From Mycolicibacterium porcinum (GTDB lineage Bacteria; Actinomycetota; Actinomycetes; Mycobacteriales; Mycobacteriaceae), in contig MVIG01000013.1 in assembly GCA_002086835.1 (NCBI GenBank), positions 62,001-126,000 on the forward strand: 64,000 nt of DNA. The letters are read 5' to 3'. The notes beneath the pieces are model-generated. The model saw nothing but the letters and a program-made list of their open reading frames with translations. It had not been told where the DNA came from and did not search any database. Below are positions 10,060 through 17,757 of the stretch, piece by piece (the stretch's first letter is position 1; each line of letters opens with the position of its first letter). A program made the position numbers and the translations under genes.

Positions 10060-11607
10060 ATGAGCCCGGCCGGCGCCGACACGACCGCTTGGCGTAACCC
10101 GCTGCGGGACAAGCGCGACAAGCGCATGCCCCGCATCGCGGGGCCCTGTGCGGTGGTGATCTTCGGCGTCACCGGCGATCTGGCCCGCAAGAAGCTGATG
10201 CCGGCGATCTACGATCTGGCCAATCGCGGCTTGCTCCCACCCAGCTTCGCGCTGGTGGGTTTCGCCCGCCGCGACTGGGCGGACGAGGATTTCGGCAAGA
10301 TCGTCTTCGACGCGGTCAAACAGCACGCCCGCACGCCGTTCCGCCAGGAGGTCTGGGACCGCCTGGCCGAGGGATTCCGGTTCGTACAGGGCACTTTCGA
10401 CGACGACGCGTCGTTCGAACGCCTCAAGGACACCCTGCACAAACTCGATGTCGAGCGCGGCACCAGCGGCAATCACGCCTTCTATCTGTCGATCCCGCCG
10501 AAGGCGTTCCCCCAGGTCTGCGAACAGCTGTCGAAGTCGGGGCTGGCGGACAAGCCCGAGGGCAGCTGGAGCCGGGTGGTGATCGAGAAGCCGTTCGGTC
10601 ACGACCTCAAGAGCGCCGAGGAACTCAACGCCGTGGTCAACAGCGTGTTCCCGGAGTCGTCGGTGTTCCGCATCGACCACTACCTGGGCAAGGAAACCGT
10701 CCAGAACCTCCTGGCACTGCGCTTCGCCAACGAGATGTTCGAGCCGGTGCTGAACTCCCACTATGTCGACAGTGTGCAGATCACGATGGCCGAGGACATC
10801 GGTCTCGGCGGGCGCGGTGGCTACTACGACGGTGTCGGTGCCGCCCGCGACGTGATCCAGAACCATCTGCTGCAGCTGCTGGCGCTGACGGCGATGGAGG
10901 AGCCGGTGAGCTTCTCCCCTGCCGAACTGCAGGCCGAGAAGATCAAGGTGCTCTCGGCGACCCGGCTTGCCGAGCCGCTGGACGAGACCACGTCGCGGGG
11001 GCAGTACGCGGCCGGCTGGCAGGGCGGTGAGAAGGTCGTCGGATTGCTCGACGAGGAGGGCTTCTCGAAGACCTCCACCACCGAGACGTTCGCCGCCATC
11101 ACCCTGGATGTGGACACCCGGCGCTGGGCCGGCGTGCCGTTCTACCTGCGCACCGGAAAACGCTTGGGCCGCAGGGTCACCGAGATCGCGCTGTTGTTCA
11201 AGCGTGCGCCGCACCTGCCCTTCGATGCCACGATGACCGATGAGCTCGGCCAGAACGCACTCGTGATCCGGGTGCAGCCGGACGAGGGCATCACGCTGCG
11301 GTTCGGGTCCAAGGTTCCTGGCCACATCATGGAGGTCCGCGATGTCAGCATGGACTTCTCCTACGGCTCGGCGTTCGCCGAGGAGTCACCGGAGGCCTAC
11401 GAACGCCTGATCCTCGATGTGCTGCTGGGCGAACCGTCGCTGTTCCCGGTCAATGCCGAGGTCGAATTGTGCTGGAAGATCCTGGATCCCGCACTGGAGT
11501 ACTGGGCTACGCACGGTAAGCCCGATTCGTACGAGTCCGGAACGTGGGGCCCTGATTCGGCATTCGAGATGTTGCGTCGGTCGGGCCGGGAATGGAGGCG
11601 GCCGTGA
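10060..11607 (+). CDS. zwf: Glucose-6-phosphate 1-dehydrogenase
   Basis: This enzyme oxidises glucose-6-phosphate to 6-phosphogluconolactone with NADP+, the entry to the oxidative pentose phosphate pathway; 515 residues. The dinucleotide motif is FGVTGDLARKK (near residue 33), and the catalytic motif RIDHYLGKE is at 204-212. The C-terminal half is highly conserved with M. tuberculosis Zwf2 (514 residues). The ATG at 10060 gives the family N-terminus, with GAGGAC just upstream; longer readings overlap tal. The following opcA gene encodes its helper protein. Confidence 0.96.
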   Translation: MSPAGADTTAWRNPLRDKRDKRMPRIAGPCAVVIFGVTGDLARKKLMPAIYDLANRGLLPPSFALVGFARRDWADEDFGKIVFDAVKQHARTPFRQEVWDRLAEGFRFVQGTFDDDASFERLKDTLHKLDVERGTSGNHAFYLSIPPKAFPQVCEQLSKSGLADKPEGSWSRVVIEKPFGHDLKSAEELNAVVNSVFPESSVFRIDHYLGKETVQNLLALRFANEMFEPVLNSHYVDSVQITMAEDIGLGGRGGYYDGVGAARDVIQNHLLQLLALTAMEEPVSFSPAELQAEKIKVLSATRLAEPLDETTSRGQYAAGWQGGEKVVGLLDEEGFSKTSTTETFAAITLDVDTRRWAGVPFYLRTGKRLGRRVTEIALLFKRAPHLPFDATMTDELGQNALVIRVQPDEGITLRFGSKVPGHIMEVRDVSMDFSYGSAFAEESPEAYERLILDVLLGEPSLFPVNAEVELCWKILDPALEYWATHGKPDSYESGTWGPDSAFEMLRRSGREWRRP

Positions 11608-11635
11608 CGAGCGCTAGCGCGAGGAACCGAACACT

Positions 11636-12547
11636 ATGATTGTCGATCTGCCCGAGACCAATACCGGGGCGATCAACAAGAAGATCGTCGCCCTGCGTGA
11701 GGAGGGCGGCGCCATCACCCTCGGCCGGGTGCTGACGCTGGTCATCGCCCCCGATACCGAGGCGGTGCTCGAGGAGTCGATCGAGGCGGCCAACTGGGCC
11801 AGCCGCGAGCATCCGTGCCGCGTGATCGTGGTGATCCCCGGAGACCGGTTGACCACCGAGGCTCGGCTGGATGCCCAGCTGCGGGTGGGCCGCGACGCCG
11901 GCGCGAACGAGGTTGTGGTGCTCCGACTTTCCGGTCCGCTGGCCAACCACGCCAGCAGCGTCGTGACGCCGTTCCTGCTGCCCGACACCCCGGTGGTGAC
12001 GTGGTGGCCCGACCTGGCGCCTGCCGTCCCGGCACAGGATCCGCTGGGCAAGTTGGCGATTCGCCGCATCACCGACGCGACCAACGGCGCGGATCCGCTG
12101 GCCTGCATCAAGAGCAGGCTCAACGGCTACACCGACGGTGACACCGATCTGGCCTGGAGCCGCGTCACCTACTGGCGCGCACTGCTGGCCGCGGCGATCG
12201 ACCAGCCGCCGCACGAACCCATCACCTCCGCGCTGGTGTCCGGACTGAAGGACGAACCGGCGCTGGACATCCTGGCCGGCTGGTTGGCCAACCGGATCGA
12301 CGGACCCGTGACGCGGACGACCGGAGAATTGAAGGTCGAACTGACCAGGCCGAGTGAAACCGTGACCCTGGCACGTCCGCAGACCGGCGTCACCGCCGTA
12401 CTGAGCCGCACCGGCAAACCGGATGCGTTGGTGCCGCTGGCCCGCCGGGAGGCCAAGGAGTGCCTGGCCGAGGATCTACGCCGCCTCGATGCCGACGAAA
12501 TCTACTACGACGCACTTACGGGGATCGACAAGGTGAGTTATGCCTGA
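11636..12547 (+). CDS. opcA: Glucose-6-phosphate dehydrogenase assembly protein OpcA
   Basis: OpcA is needed for assembly or redox control of glucose-6-phosphate dehydrogenase in cyanobacteria and actinobacteria; it has no known catalytic activity of its own. This 303-residue copy has the expected length and the conserved tryptophan-rich [13 protein letters not shown] near 120-132. It lies 28 bases after zwf and overlaps pgl by 8 bases, so the three are co-transcribed and probably co-translated. A GAGGAAC site precedes the ATG. Confidence 0.94.
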   Translation: MIVDLPETNTGAINKKIVALREEGGAITLGRVLTLVIAPDTEAVLEESIEAANWASREHPCRVIVVIPGDRLTTEARLDAQLRVGRDAGANEVVVLRLSGPLANHASSVVTPFLLPDTPVVTWWPDLAPAVPAQDPLGKLAIRRITDATNGADPLACIKSRLNGYTDGDTDLAWSRVTYWRALLAAAIDQPPHEPITSALVSGLKDEPALDILAGWLANRIDGPVTRTTGELKVELTRPSETVTLARPQTGVTAVLSRTGKPDALVPLARREAKECLAEDLRRLDADEIYYDALTGIDKVSYA

Positions 12548-13247
12548 ACGCATCATCGAGACATACGCCGGCGCAGAGGAATTGGCGGCTGCGGCGGGCG
12601 CGCGGCTGGTCGGGGCGATCACGTCGGCCGTCGCCACCCGCGGCGAGGCGGACATCGTGCTGACCGGCGGCACCGTCGGGATCGCGCTGCTGCGCCATGT
12701 GGCCGGTGCCGAGATCGAATGGTCGAAGGTGCGGTTGTACTGGGGTGACGACCGTTTCGTGCCCCAGGGCGACGCCGAACGCAACGACCAGCAGGCGTAC
12801 GACGCACTGTTGGAGGGCGTCAACATCCCCCCGGCGAACGTGCACCGGATGGCCACCAGCGACGGTGAATTCGGCGACGCCATCGATGACGCCGCCGCCG
12901 CATACGAACAACAGCTGCCCGCACAGTTCGACGTGCACCTGCTGGGCATGGGTGGTGAAGGCCATGTCAATTCGTTGTTCCCCGACACCCCGGCGGTGCG
13001 CGAGACCACCCGGTTGGTGGTCGCGGTAACCGACTCCCCCAAGCCGCCGCCACGCCGAATCAGCCTGACATTGCCCGCGATTCAGCGGTCCCGCGAGGTG
13101 TGGCTGGTGGTGTCCGGCGAAGCGAAGGCCGATGCGGTTGCCGCCGCGGTCGGCGGCGCGGATCCGGTCGACGTCCCGGCCGCCGGCGCCATCGGCCAGG
13201 AGAAGACCGTGTGGCTGCTCGACGAGGGCGCCGCGAGCAAGCTCTGA
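12540..13247 (+). CDS. pgl: 6-Phosphogluconolactonase
   Basis: This enzyme hydrolyses 6-phosphogluconolactone made by Zwf. The 235-residue protein has the sugar-phosphate isomerase-like motifs [10 protein letters not shown] (about 41-50), YWGDDRFVP (about 67-75) and [13 protein letters not shown] (about 139-151); the last differs slightly from the more usual GMGPDGH. The start overlaps the opcA end. It corresponds to M. tuberculosis devB/pgl (Rv1445c) by order and sequence. It ends the pentose phosphate operon; a strong hairpin follows about 110 bases downstream. Confidence 0.93.
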   Translation: MPERIIETYAGAEELAAAAGARLVGAITSAVATRGEADIVLTGGTVGIALLRHVAGAEIEWSKVRLYWGDDRFVPQGDAERNDQQAYDALLEGVNIPPANVHRMATSDGEFGDAIDDAAAAYEQQLPAQFDVHLLGMGGEGHVNSLFPDTPAVRETTRLVVAVTDSPKPPPRRISLTLPAIQRSREVWLVVSGEAKADAVAAAVGGADPVDVPAAGAIGQEKTVWLLDEGAASKL

Positions 13248-13354
13248 CCCGGCCGGCTACTCGTCGGTGACACCGCGGTTCGGCTCGGTCGCCGCGTCGG
13301 CCAGTGCCTCGGCATAGCCGGCCAGATAGTCGGCCACAGCGTGGTCGGATGTCC

Positions 13355-13381
13355 CCCGGTCGGCCGTCACGGCCGACCGGG
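13355..13381 (+). terminator. Perfect hairpin downstream of pgl
   Basis: CCCGGTCGGCCGT and its exact reverse complement flank a single C, giving a 13-bp inverted repeat (effectively 12 bp with a 3-nt loop). No U-tract follows, as is common for mycobacterial terminators. It probably ends the tkt-pgl transcript. The surrounding pgl-13462 stretch shows nothing else convincing. Confidence 0.55.
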
Positions 13382-13462
13382 CTCGGTGTTCACAGAAAAG
13401 CCGCACAGCCATTCAGACGCGGTTCGTCCCCGTTCGGTTCCTTACCGGCCATACTGTTCGGC

Positions 13463-13840
13463 ATGGCAGACAAAGGCGACGGCCGCGCCCGCCCGAACTC
13501 CGGGCGGCAGAGAATCCGGACCTTGACTCAGGCCGCGCTCAACGCCGACATGACAGTGGAGCAGGTCGACACCCTGCTCACCGACCTGAGCACCACACTG
13601 GTCGATCTCAACAAGTCGACCGGCGGCCTGGATGCCACCCTGGACCGGTTCAACGCGACCATCACCCGCATCGACGAGCTCGCACCGCGTCTCATCGGTG
13701 TCGTCGAGCGTCTGGAATCGATCGTCGACCGCGTCGAAGCCATCGTCGCGATCGGTGAGGCGGTGATGTCACCGCTGGCCGCGACCGAGAGCGCGGTGCG
13801 CGGGATGATCACCCGAGTCCGCAAGAGTGCAGGCCTGTAG
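13463..13840 (+). CDS. Small coiled-coil protein, likely Rv1444c homologue
   Basis: This is a 125-residue protein of unknown function. After a basic N-terminus (residues 1-20) it is almost wholly heptad-like helix, with repeats such as LLTDLSTTLVDLNKSTGG and RLIGVVERLESIVDRVEAI, so it should form a coiled coil or bundle. M. tuberculosis has an unknown gene, Rv1444c, in the same place after pgl, and I infer homology from position. The ATG at 13463 was chosen over 13304 because coding-like sequence begins there; TACTGT 5 nt upstream could give a leaderless transcript, though the spacing is slightly short. No membrane segment is seen. Confidence 0.7.
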   Translation: MADKGDGRARPNSGRQRIRTLTQAALNADMTVEQVDTLLTDLSTTLVDLNKSTGGLDATLDRFNATITRIDELAPRLIGVVERLESIVDRVEAIVAIGEAVMSPLAATESAVRGMITRVRKSAGL

Positions 13841-13865
13841 CACCGGCCCACTTCACCTCCTCGGT

Positions 13866-13871
13866 TACAGT
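13866..13871 (+). promoter_or_regulatory. -10 hexamer for a leaderless transcript starting at the 41-codon ORF
   Basis: TACAGT (TANNNT) is followed by exactly 7 nt and then the ATG at 13879, so transcription should begin on that ATG. There is no Shine-Dalgarno sequence, consistent with leaderless translation. The same geometry is seen at several other genes in this window (lprG, ggt, uvrC, fmt). No clear -35 is present. Confidence 0.5.
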
Positions 13872-13878
13872 GGTCGAC

Positions 13879-14004
13879 ATGGGTGTCGGATTCGATCGCG
13901 CAGGTGCACGTCCCGTGCACGTTGCCGCATCGTTCGCACCTAGTTTGCTGGCGTCGATCTGGAACCGGGCCCGGCTGGCACCGCTGAAGAGGATCTCGGG
14001 TTAG
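13879..14004 (+). CDS. 41-residue peptide ORF heading an exporter/monooxygenase operon
   Basis: This short ORF encodes 41 residues, starting MGVGFDRAGARP and ending RLAPLKRISG. It has one tryptophan (W28), one histidine, no cysteine, and a basic C-terminal third (about 22-38) that could form an amphipathic helix. I do not recognise the sequence. Support for it being real is the leaderless promoter geometry and its place 42 bases before the MFS gene. The transcript has small hairpins in this stretch (GTGCAC repeated around 5 nt; the palindrome CCGGGCCCGG). It could be a precursor peptide, a regulatory leader peptide, or a chance ORF. Confidence 0.45.
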   Translation: MGVGFDRAGARPVHVAASFAPSLLASIWNRARLAPLKRISG

Positions 14005-14046
14005 CTCCCGCTGCCCACATAATCCTGCTATCAGCTTCGAGGCGTC

Positions 14047-15342
14047 ATGAAGCCGTCCCTCTACGCCGTTGCGGCGTCGCTCTACCTGACCGAATACACC
14101 CTCTACTCCAACTCGTCGTCGGCTGTTCTGCTGAACTCGACGATCGCCGGCTACTTCGGCATCCCGTTCTCGCAGGCCGCCTATATCGGTGTCGCGTTCC
14201 TCGCCGGATTCTGTCTGGCGCTGCTGCCCGCGGGTCTGATGTCGTACCGCTGGCGTCCCGACGTCGCGTACTTCGCCAGTTCGGCGGCGCTGGTGGTTCT
14301 CGGCATCGCTTGTGGCCTCAGCCCCGAGTTCTGGGTCCTCATCGCGCTGCGGTTCCTCCAGGGCATCGCCTCGGCCGTGCTGGCGCCCCAGATCTTCCGG
14401 ATCATCCGGGCGCGGTTCTACCCGGACCACCACTCGGCCGTCCTGGGCGCGTGGGGTCTGGTCGTGTCGGCGTCGGCGCTGTGCTCGCCGCTGATCACCG
14501 CACTGCTCAACGACGTGTGGGGCTGGCGGTCGTTTCCTTACGAGACCGTGGTGACCACCGTCGCTGCGATGGTGCTGCTGGCCCTGGCACCCGGGACGAT
14601 GGGCAACACCGACGAACGCGCCACGCCGGGCCGGGTGGCGCTGCCGATCGTGGGTCTGGCCGCGGTGCAGATGACCATCTTCCTGGCGATCGGCTGGTCC
14701 ACCGCGCTGCACAGCAAGGTGATCCTGCTTGCGGTGGCGATGCTGCTCGGGATCGCCGTGATCGTCCTGCGGAGCCGCTCACAGTCCCGTGTGCTGTCGG
14801 GAAGCCTGATCGTGGTGTTCGTCGCCGGTATCGCGACCAACGTGTTCACGCTGTCGTCGGTGTATGTCCTGCAGCAGGTGCGCGGGCTGAATTCGTACGG
14901 CTCGGCACTGTTTCTGTTGCCGATGGCGTTCTTCGCCGGATTGATACCCATGCTGCGATTCGGCAGGCCCGGAGGCAATCGGAAAAGCACCGGTCTGGTG
15001 TGCATCGGGTCGGTGTTCCTGATTGTGGCCGGCCTCAGCTTGCCTGCCGAGCTGTTGGTGGTCAACGCCGCGTTGATGGGCTGTGCGATGGGATTTCTGT
15101 GGAGCGCCCTGGCCAACAACGTGCTGACCAACTCGACGGATGTTCCGTTCGATTCCAGCCTGTATCACTATCTTCGGGCGCTCGGCGCTGCGATCGGGGT
15201 GGCAACCGGGGCGACGATGGTCGACGGCCTCGGCTCCACGCTGTTCGGCGGGGCCGCCGTTTTGGTCACCGCGGCCGGGTTGACCGCCGCCCTGGCTGCC
15301 CGTTCGGCATGCCGGGCCATGCGGTTGGTCGAGGTGCGGTGA
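14047..15342 (+). CDS. Major facilitator superfamily transporter, probable exporter
   Basis: This is a 431-residue inner-membrane protein with about 12 hydrophobic segments. It resembles drug-efflux MFS proteins: the first half has the charged loop and RFLQGIASAVLAPQIFRII (about 102-120), reminiscent of motif C-type efflux helices. A GAGG site lies 5 nt before the ATG. It is 42 bases after the 41-codon ORF and shares one base with the next gene (TGATG), so it is in the same operon. Its partners (binding protein and flavin monooxygenase) suggest it exports or protects against a modified small molecule or peptide; the substrate is unknown. Confidence 0.85.
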   Translation: MKPSLYAVAASLYLTEYTLYSNSSSAVLLNSTIAGYFGIPFSQAAYIGVAFLAGFCLALLPAGLMSYRWRPDVAYFASSAALVVLGIACGLSPEFWVLIALRFLQGIASAVLAPQIFRIIRARFYPDHHSAVLGAWGLVVSASALCSPLITALLNDVWGWRSFPYETVVTTVAAMVLLALAPGTMGNTDERATPGRVALPIVGLAAVQMTIFLAIGWSTALHSKVILLAVAMLLGIAVIVLRSRSQSRVLSGSLIVVFVAGIATNVFTLSSVYVLQQVRGLNSYGSALFLLPMAFFAGLIPMLRFGRPGGNRKSTGLVCIGSVFLIVAGLSLPAELLVVNAALMGCAMGFLWSALANNVLTNSTDVPFDSSLYHYLRALGAAIGVATGATMVDGLGSTLFGGAAVLVTAAGLTAALAARSACRAMRLVEVR

Positions 15343-16616
15343 TGCGTGACCTCACGTTCGGATGGCCGACCCACCAGCTCACCGACGACCCGCGGTTGGC
15401 CTACAACAGCATCTCGAAAACGTTCTGCCGGCTGATCTATGAGAGCTTGGTCGACATCGATCCCGGCAGCGGGCAGCTATTGCCGTGGCTGGCCACCTCG
15501 TGGAAATACCGCGATCCGCTCACTCTGGACCTGATCCTCCGCCCGCACCGGCGGTTCTCCGACGGGACCCCCCTCACTCCCGAGGCGGTTGCTCAGAGCT
15601 TCTCCGACATCGCTGCCCTCAAAGACGTTTCACCGCTTCCGGCCGCGGTCACCATGCTCACCGGACTCGACCACGTCGAAGCCGGGGCCGACACCGTGAC
15701 GTTTCACTTCACCCACCACAACGCGGCATTCCTACGGTCGTTGGCCAGTGTGAACCTGGCGGTGAGAAACCCGTCAGGGCTGGGTACCGGACACTGGGTG
15801 CAGACCGAGGAAGGGGTGACCGACGGTGAACGCCGACTGGCGTTCCGCGAGGCCGACACCGGCGATCTGTACGCGGGGCTGATCGAGGGCTACCCGGTCG
15901 CCGAACTGTACAACCCGGGCATCAGCTACGGATTGTGTCCCAATGCTTCCCGCGGTCCGCTGACCGACCCGAGGGTCCGGCGCGCACTGACGCTGCTGAT
16001 CGACCGCGCCGCCTTGCAGCCGATCCTGGATAGCGCCGGGTACCCGGTCGCGTCTTCGGTCCTCACGCCGGCGACGGAAGGCTACCGTGACTGCTCGGCA
16101 GAACTCGCCCACGATCCGGCGGCCGCCCACCGACTACTCGCTGCCGCAGGCGCGCAGCGGCTTTCGTTCGAGGTGGTGTTCAACAGCACCTTCTCCCCCG
16201 TCGATGCCGCGATACTGACTGCCGTTGCCGCACAGTGGCGGCAGCACGGCATCGAACTGTCGCCGGCCGACGTCGGCTTCCCCGAGTTGCGCAGCCGTCA
16301 GCAATCAGGGGACTACGACTTCCGGTTCTTCTACTTCACCGGCAGTGACCCCGATCTGCTGCGGTACCAGTTCGCCGTCGACCAGCGCAACATGAACCGC
16401 CGGGTCCGGGCCGACGACCTCGACGCGCTGCTCCACGGTCAGCTGACCTGCACGGACCCCGACACTCGCCGCGCGATGGTGCATGACATCCAGCGGCGGA
16501 TCCTCGCCGGCGGCCTGTGGCTGCCGCTGTGCAATGTCCGCACCGTCACCAGTTGTCGGCCCGGCGGGCTGTCCGGTGTCTACCTCGACACCGAAGCCCT
16601 GGCCCGAATCCCCTGA
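15342..16616 (+). CDS. Family 5 solute-binding (OppA-like) protein without signal peptide
   Basis: This 424-residue protein has the extracellular solute-binding family 5 fold (oligopeptide, nickel and related ligands): LIYESLVDIDPGSGQLLPWLA near 29-48, then RFSDGTPLTPEAVAQSF, and DPRVRRALTLLIDRAAL in the middle. Unusually, the N-terminus (MRDLTFGWPTHQ) is neither hydrophobic nor lipidated, so it should stay in the cytoplasm, and there are no ABC permease or ATPase genes nearby. Its start overlaps the MFS stop. Cytoplasmic domains of this family act as ligand sensors or chaperones elsewhere (for example the C-terminal part of SgrR). Its role here is inferred to be binding the operon's substrate. 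Confidence 0.78.
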   Translation: MRDLTFGWPTHQLTDDPRLAYNSISKTFCRLIYESLVDIDPGSGQLLPWLATSWKYRDPLTLDLILRPHRRFSDGTPLTPEAVAQSFSDIAALKDVSPLPAAVTMLTGLDHVEAGADTVTFHFTHHNAAFLRSLASVNLAVRNPSGLGTGHWVQTEEGVTDGERRLAFREADTGDLYAGLIEGYPVAELYNPGISYGLCPNASRGPLTDPRVRRALTLLIDRAALQPILDSAGYPVASSVLTPATEGYRDCSAELAHDPAAAHRLLAAAGAQRLSFEVVFNSTFSPVDAAILTAVAAQWRQHGIELSPADVGFPELRSRQQSGDYDFRFFYFTGSDPDLLRYQFAVDQRNMNRRVRADDLDALLHGQLTCTDPDTRRAMVHDIQRRILAGGLWLPLCNVRTVTSCRPGGLSGVYLDTEALARIP

Positions 16617-16632
16617 ATCCGAAAGGCTCATC

Positions 16633-17757
16633 ATGGATATCGCCATCATCGGCGCCGGCCTCGGCGGGCTCGCCGCCGCAGTAGCCCTGCGACACCACGG
16701 CCATCGTCCCGTCCTGTTCGACAAGACTCGTGCCTTGGGCGAGGTCGGCGGTCCGCTGGGCATCTCGCCGCGAACCCTGCGACTGTTCTCGCAGTGGGAC
16801 ATCGGCCGTGCGTTCGACGAAATCTCTTCGGCCACAAAGTACTTCGAGACCCTCGATCAGTTCGGGCGGCTCGAGAAGGTCACCGACTACGCCGCGACGC
16901 CGGAGGCCGGTGGCGAGCACGGCCGATTCGGCTACGCCGACGCAGAGGTGTCCCCACGCACCGTTCACCGCGCTGATCTGCACAGCCTGCTGGTTTCGAC
17001 CGTCGGCTCGGACAACGTCCGGCTCGGCCACGAACTCGCCGAAATCACCGAACACGACGATCATGTCGAGCTGGGCTTCACCAACGGGGAAGTTCAACGG
17101 GCCGGTGTGGTGATCGCGGCCGACGGCCTGCGTTCCAGAGTCCGGAAGATGTTCAGCAGCGACGATATCCACTACTGCGGCTCGGTGATCTTCCGGGCCG
17201 TCAGTCCCGCCGAATGCGTCGAGGGCCCGAACGACCGGCTCAGGTCCTGGCATTCCGCGGACTACGCCAAGCACATCATCTCCATGCCGGTGCGGGCCGG
17301 CCGACAGGTGGCGGTGGACGCCACCCTCGGGGTGGATGAGCCGCCCCTGCACCTGTGGTCGGCGCAGGCCGACCTGGAAGCGTTGGCCCGCCAGTTCGAC
17401 GAGTTCGGCCCCACGGTCGGGCGGATGCTGCGCGCCGCCACGAGCCCCGTCTACATGCACCCGGTGTACGACCGAGATCCCATCGACCGGTGGACCAGTG
17501 CACGGGTCGCGCTCCTCGGAGATGCGGCGCACCCGATGACACCGTTCGGCGGACAGGGCGCCAACCAGGCGATCCAGGATGCGGCGGAGCTGGCCGGCCA
17601 GATCGCCACGGCGCCCGCGGGCGACCTCGCCAAGGCGCTGCAACGGTACCAACGCATCAGAACCGAGCAGACGGCCGAGATTCAGCGCGCGGCAAGGAGT
17701 TACGCCGACCGCAGGGCCAAGGTTTCGCTCCGGCTTGCGGACATCCTCGTGGACTAG
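16633..17757 (+). CDS. FAD-dependent monooxygenase (PHBH/salicylate hydroxylase-like)
   Basis: This 374-residue flavoprotein has the group A aromatic hydroxylase layout: FAD Rossmann motif [14 protein letters not shown] (5-18), the DG motif around [14 protein letters not shown], and the second FAD motif [20 protein letters not shown] (about 296-315). Such enzymes hydroxylate aromatic rings with NAD(P)H and O2, and include antibiotic-inactivating members such as TetX and Rox. It follows the binding protein by 16 bases, with GAAAGG as ribosome-binding site, and ends the operon. Its stop overlaps the convergent ppc stop by 3 bases. The substrate is unknown. Confidence 0.85.
   Translation: MDIAIIGAGLGGLAAAVALRHHGHRPVLFDKTRALGEVGGPLGISPRTLRLFSQWDIGRAFDEISSATKYFETLDQFGRLEKVTDYAATPEAGGEHGRFGYADAEVSPRTVHRADLHSLLVSTVGSDNVRLGHELAEITEHDDHVELGFTNGEVQRAGVVIAADGLRSRVRKMFSSDDIHYCGSVIFRAVSPAECVEGPNDRLRSWHSADYAKHIISMPVRAGRQVAVDATLGVDEPPLHLWSAQADLEALARQFDEFGPTVGRMLRAATSPVYMHPVYDRDPIDRWTSARVALLGDAAHPMTPFGGQGANQAIQDAAELAGQIATAPAGDLAKALQRYQRIRTEQTAEIQRAARSYADRRAKVSLRLADILVD

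Noticed and set aside
14310..15341. In-frame upstream extension of the family 5 binding protein through the MFS gene
   Set aside because: The extension is the other-frame reading of the MFS gene and is arginine/glycine-rich; the ATG at 15342 fits the domain.
13879..17757. Methanobactin biosynthesis operon
   Set aside because: No MbnB/MbnC genes and no cysteine in the short peptide; only the supporting protein families are shared.
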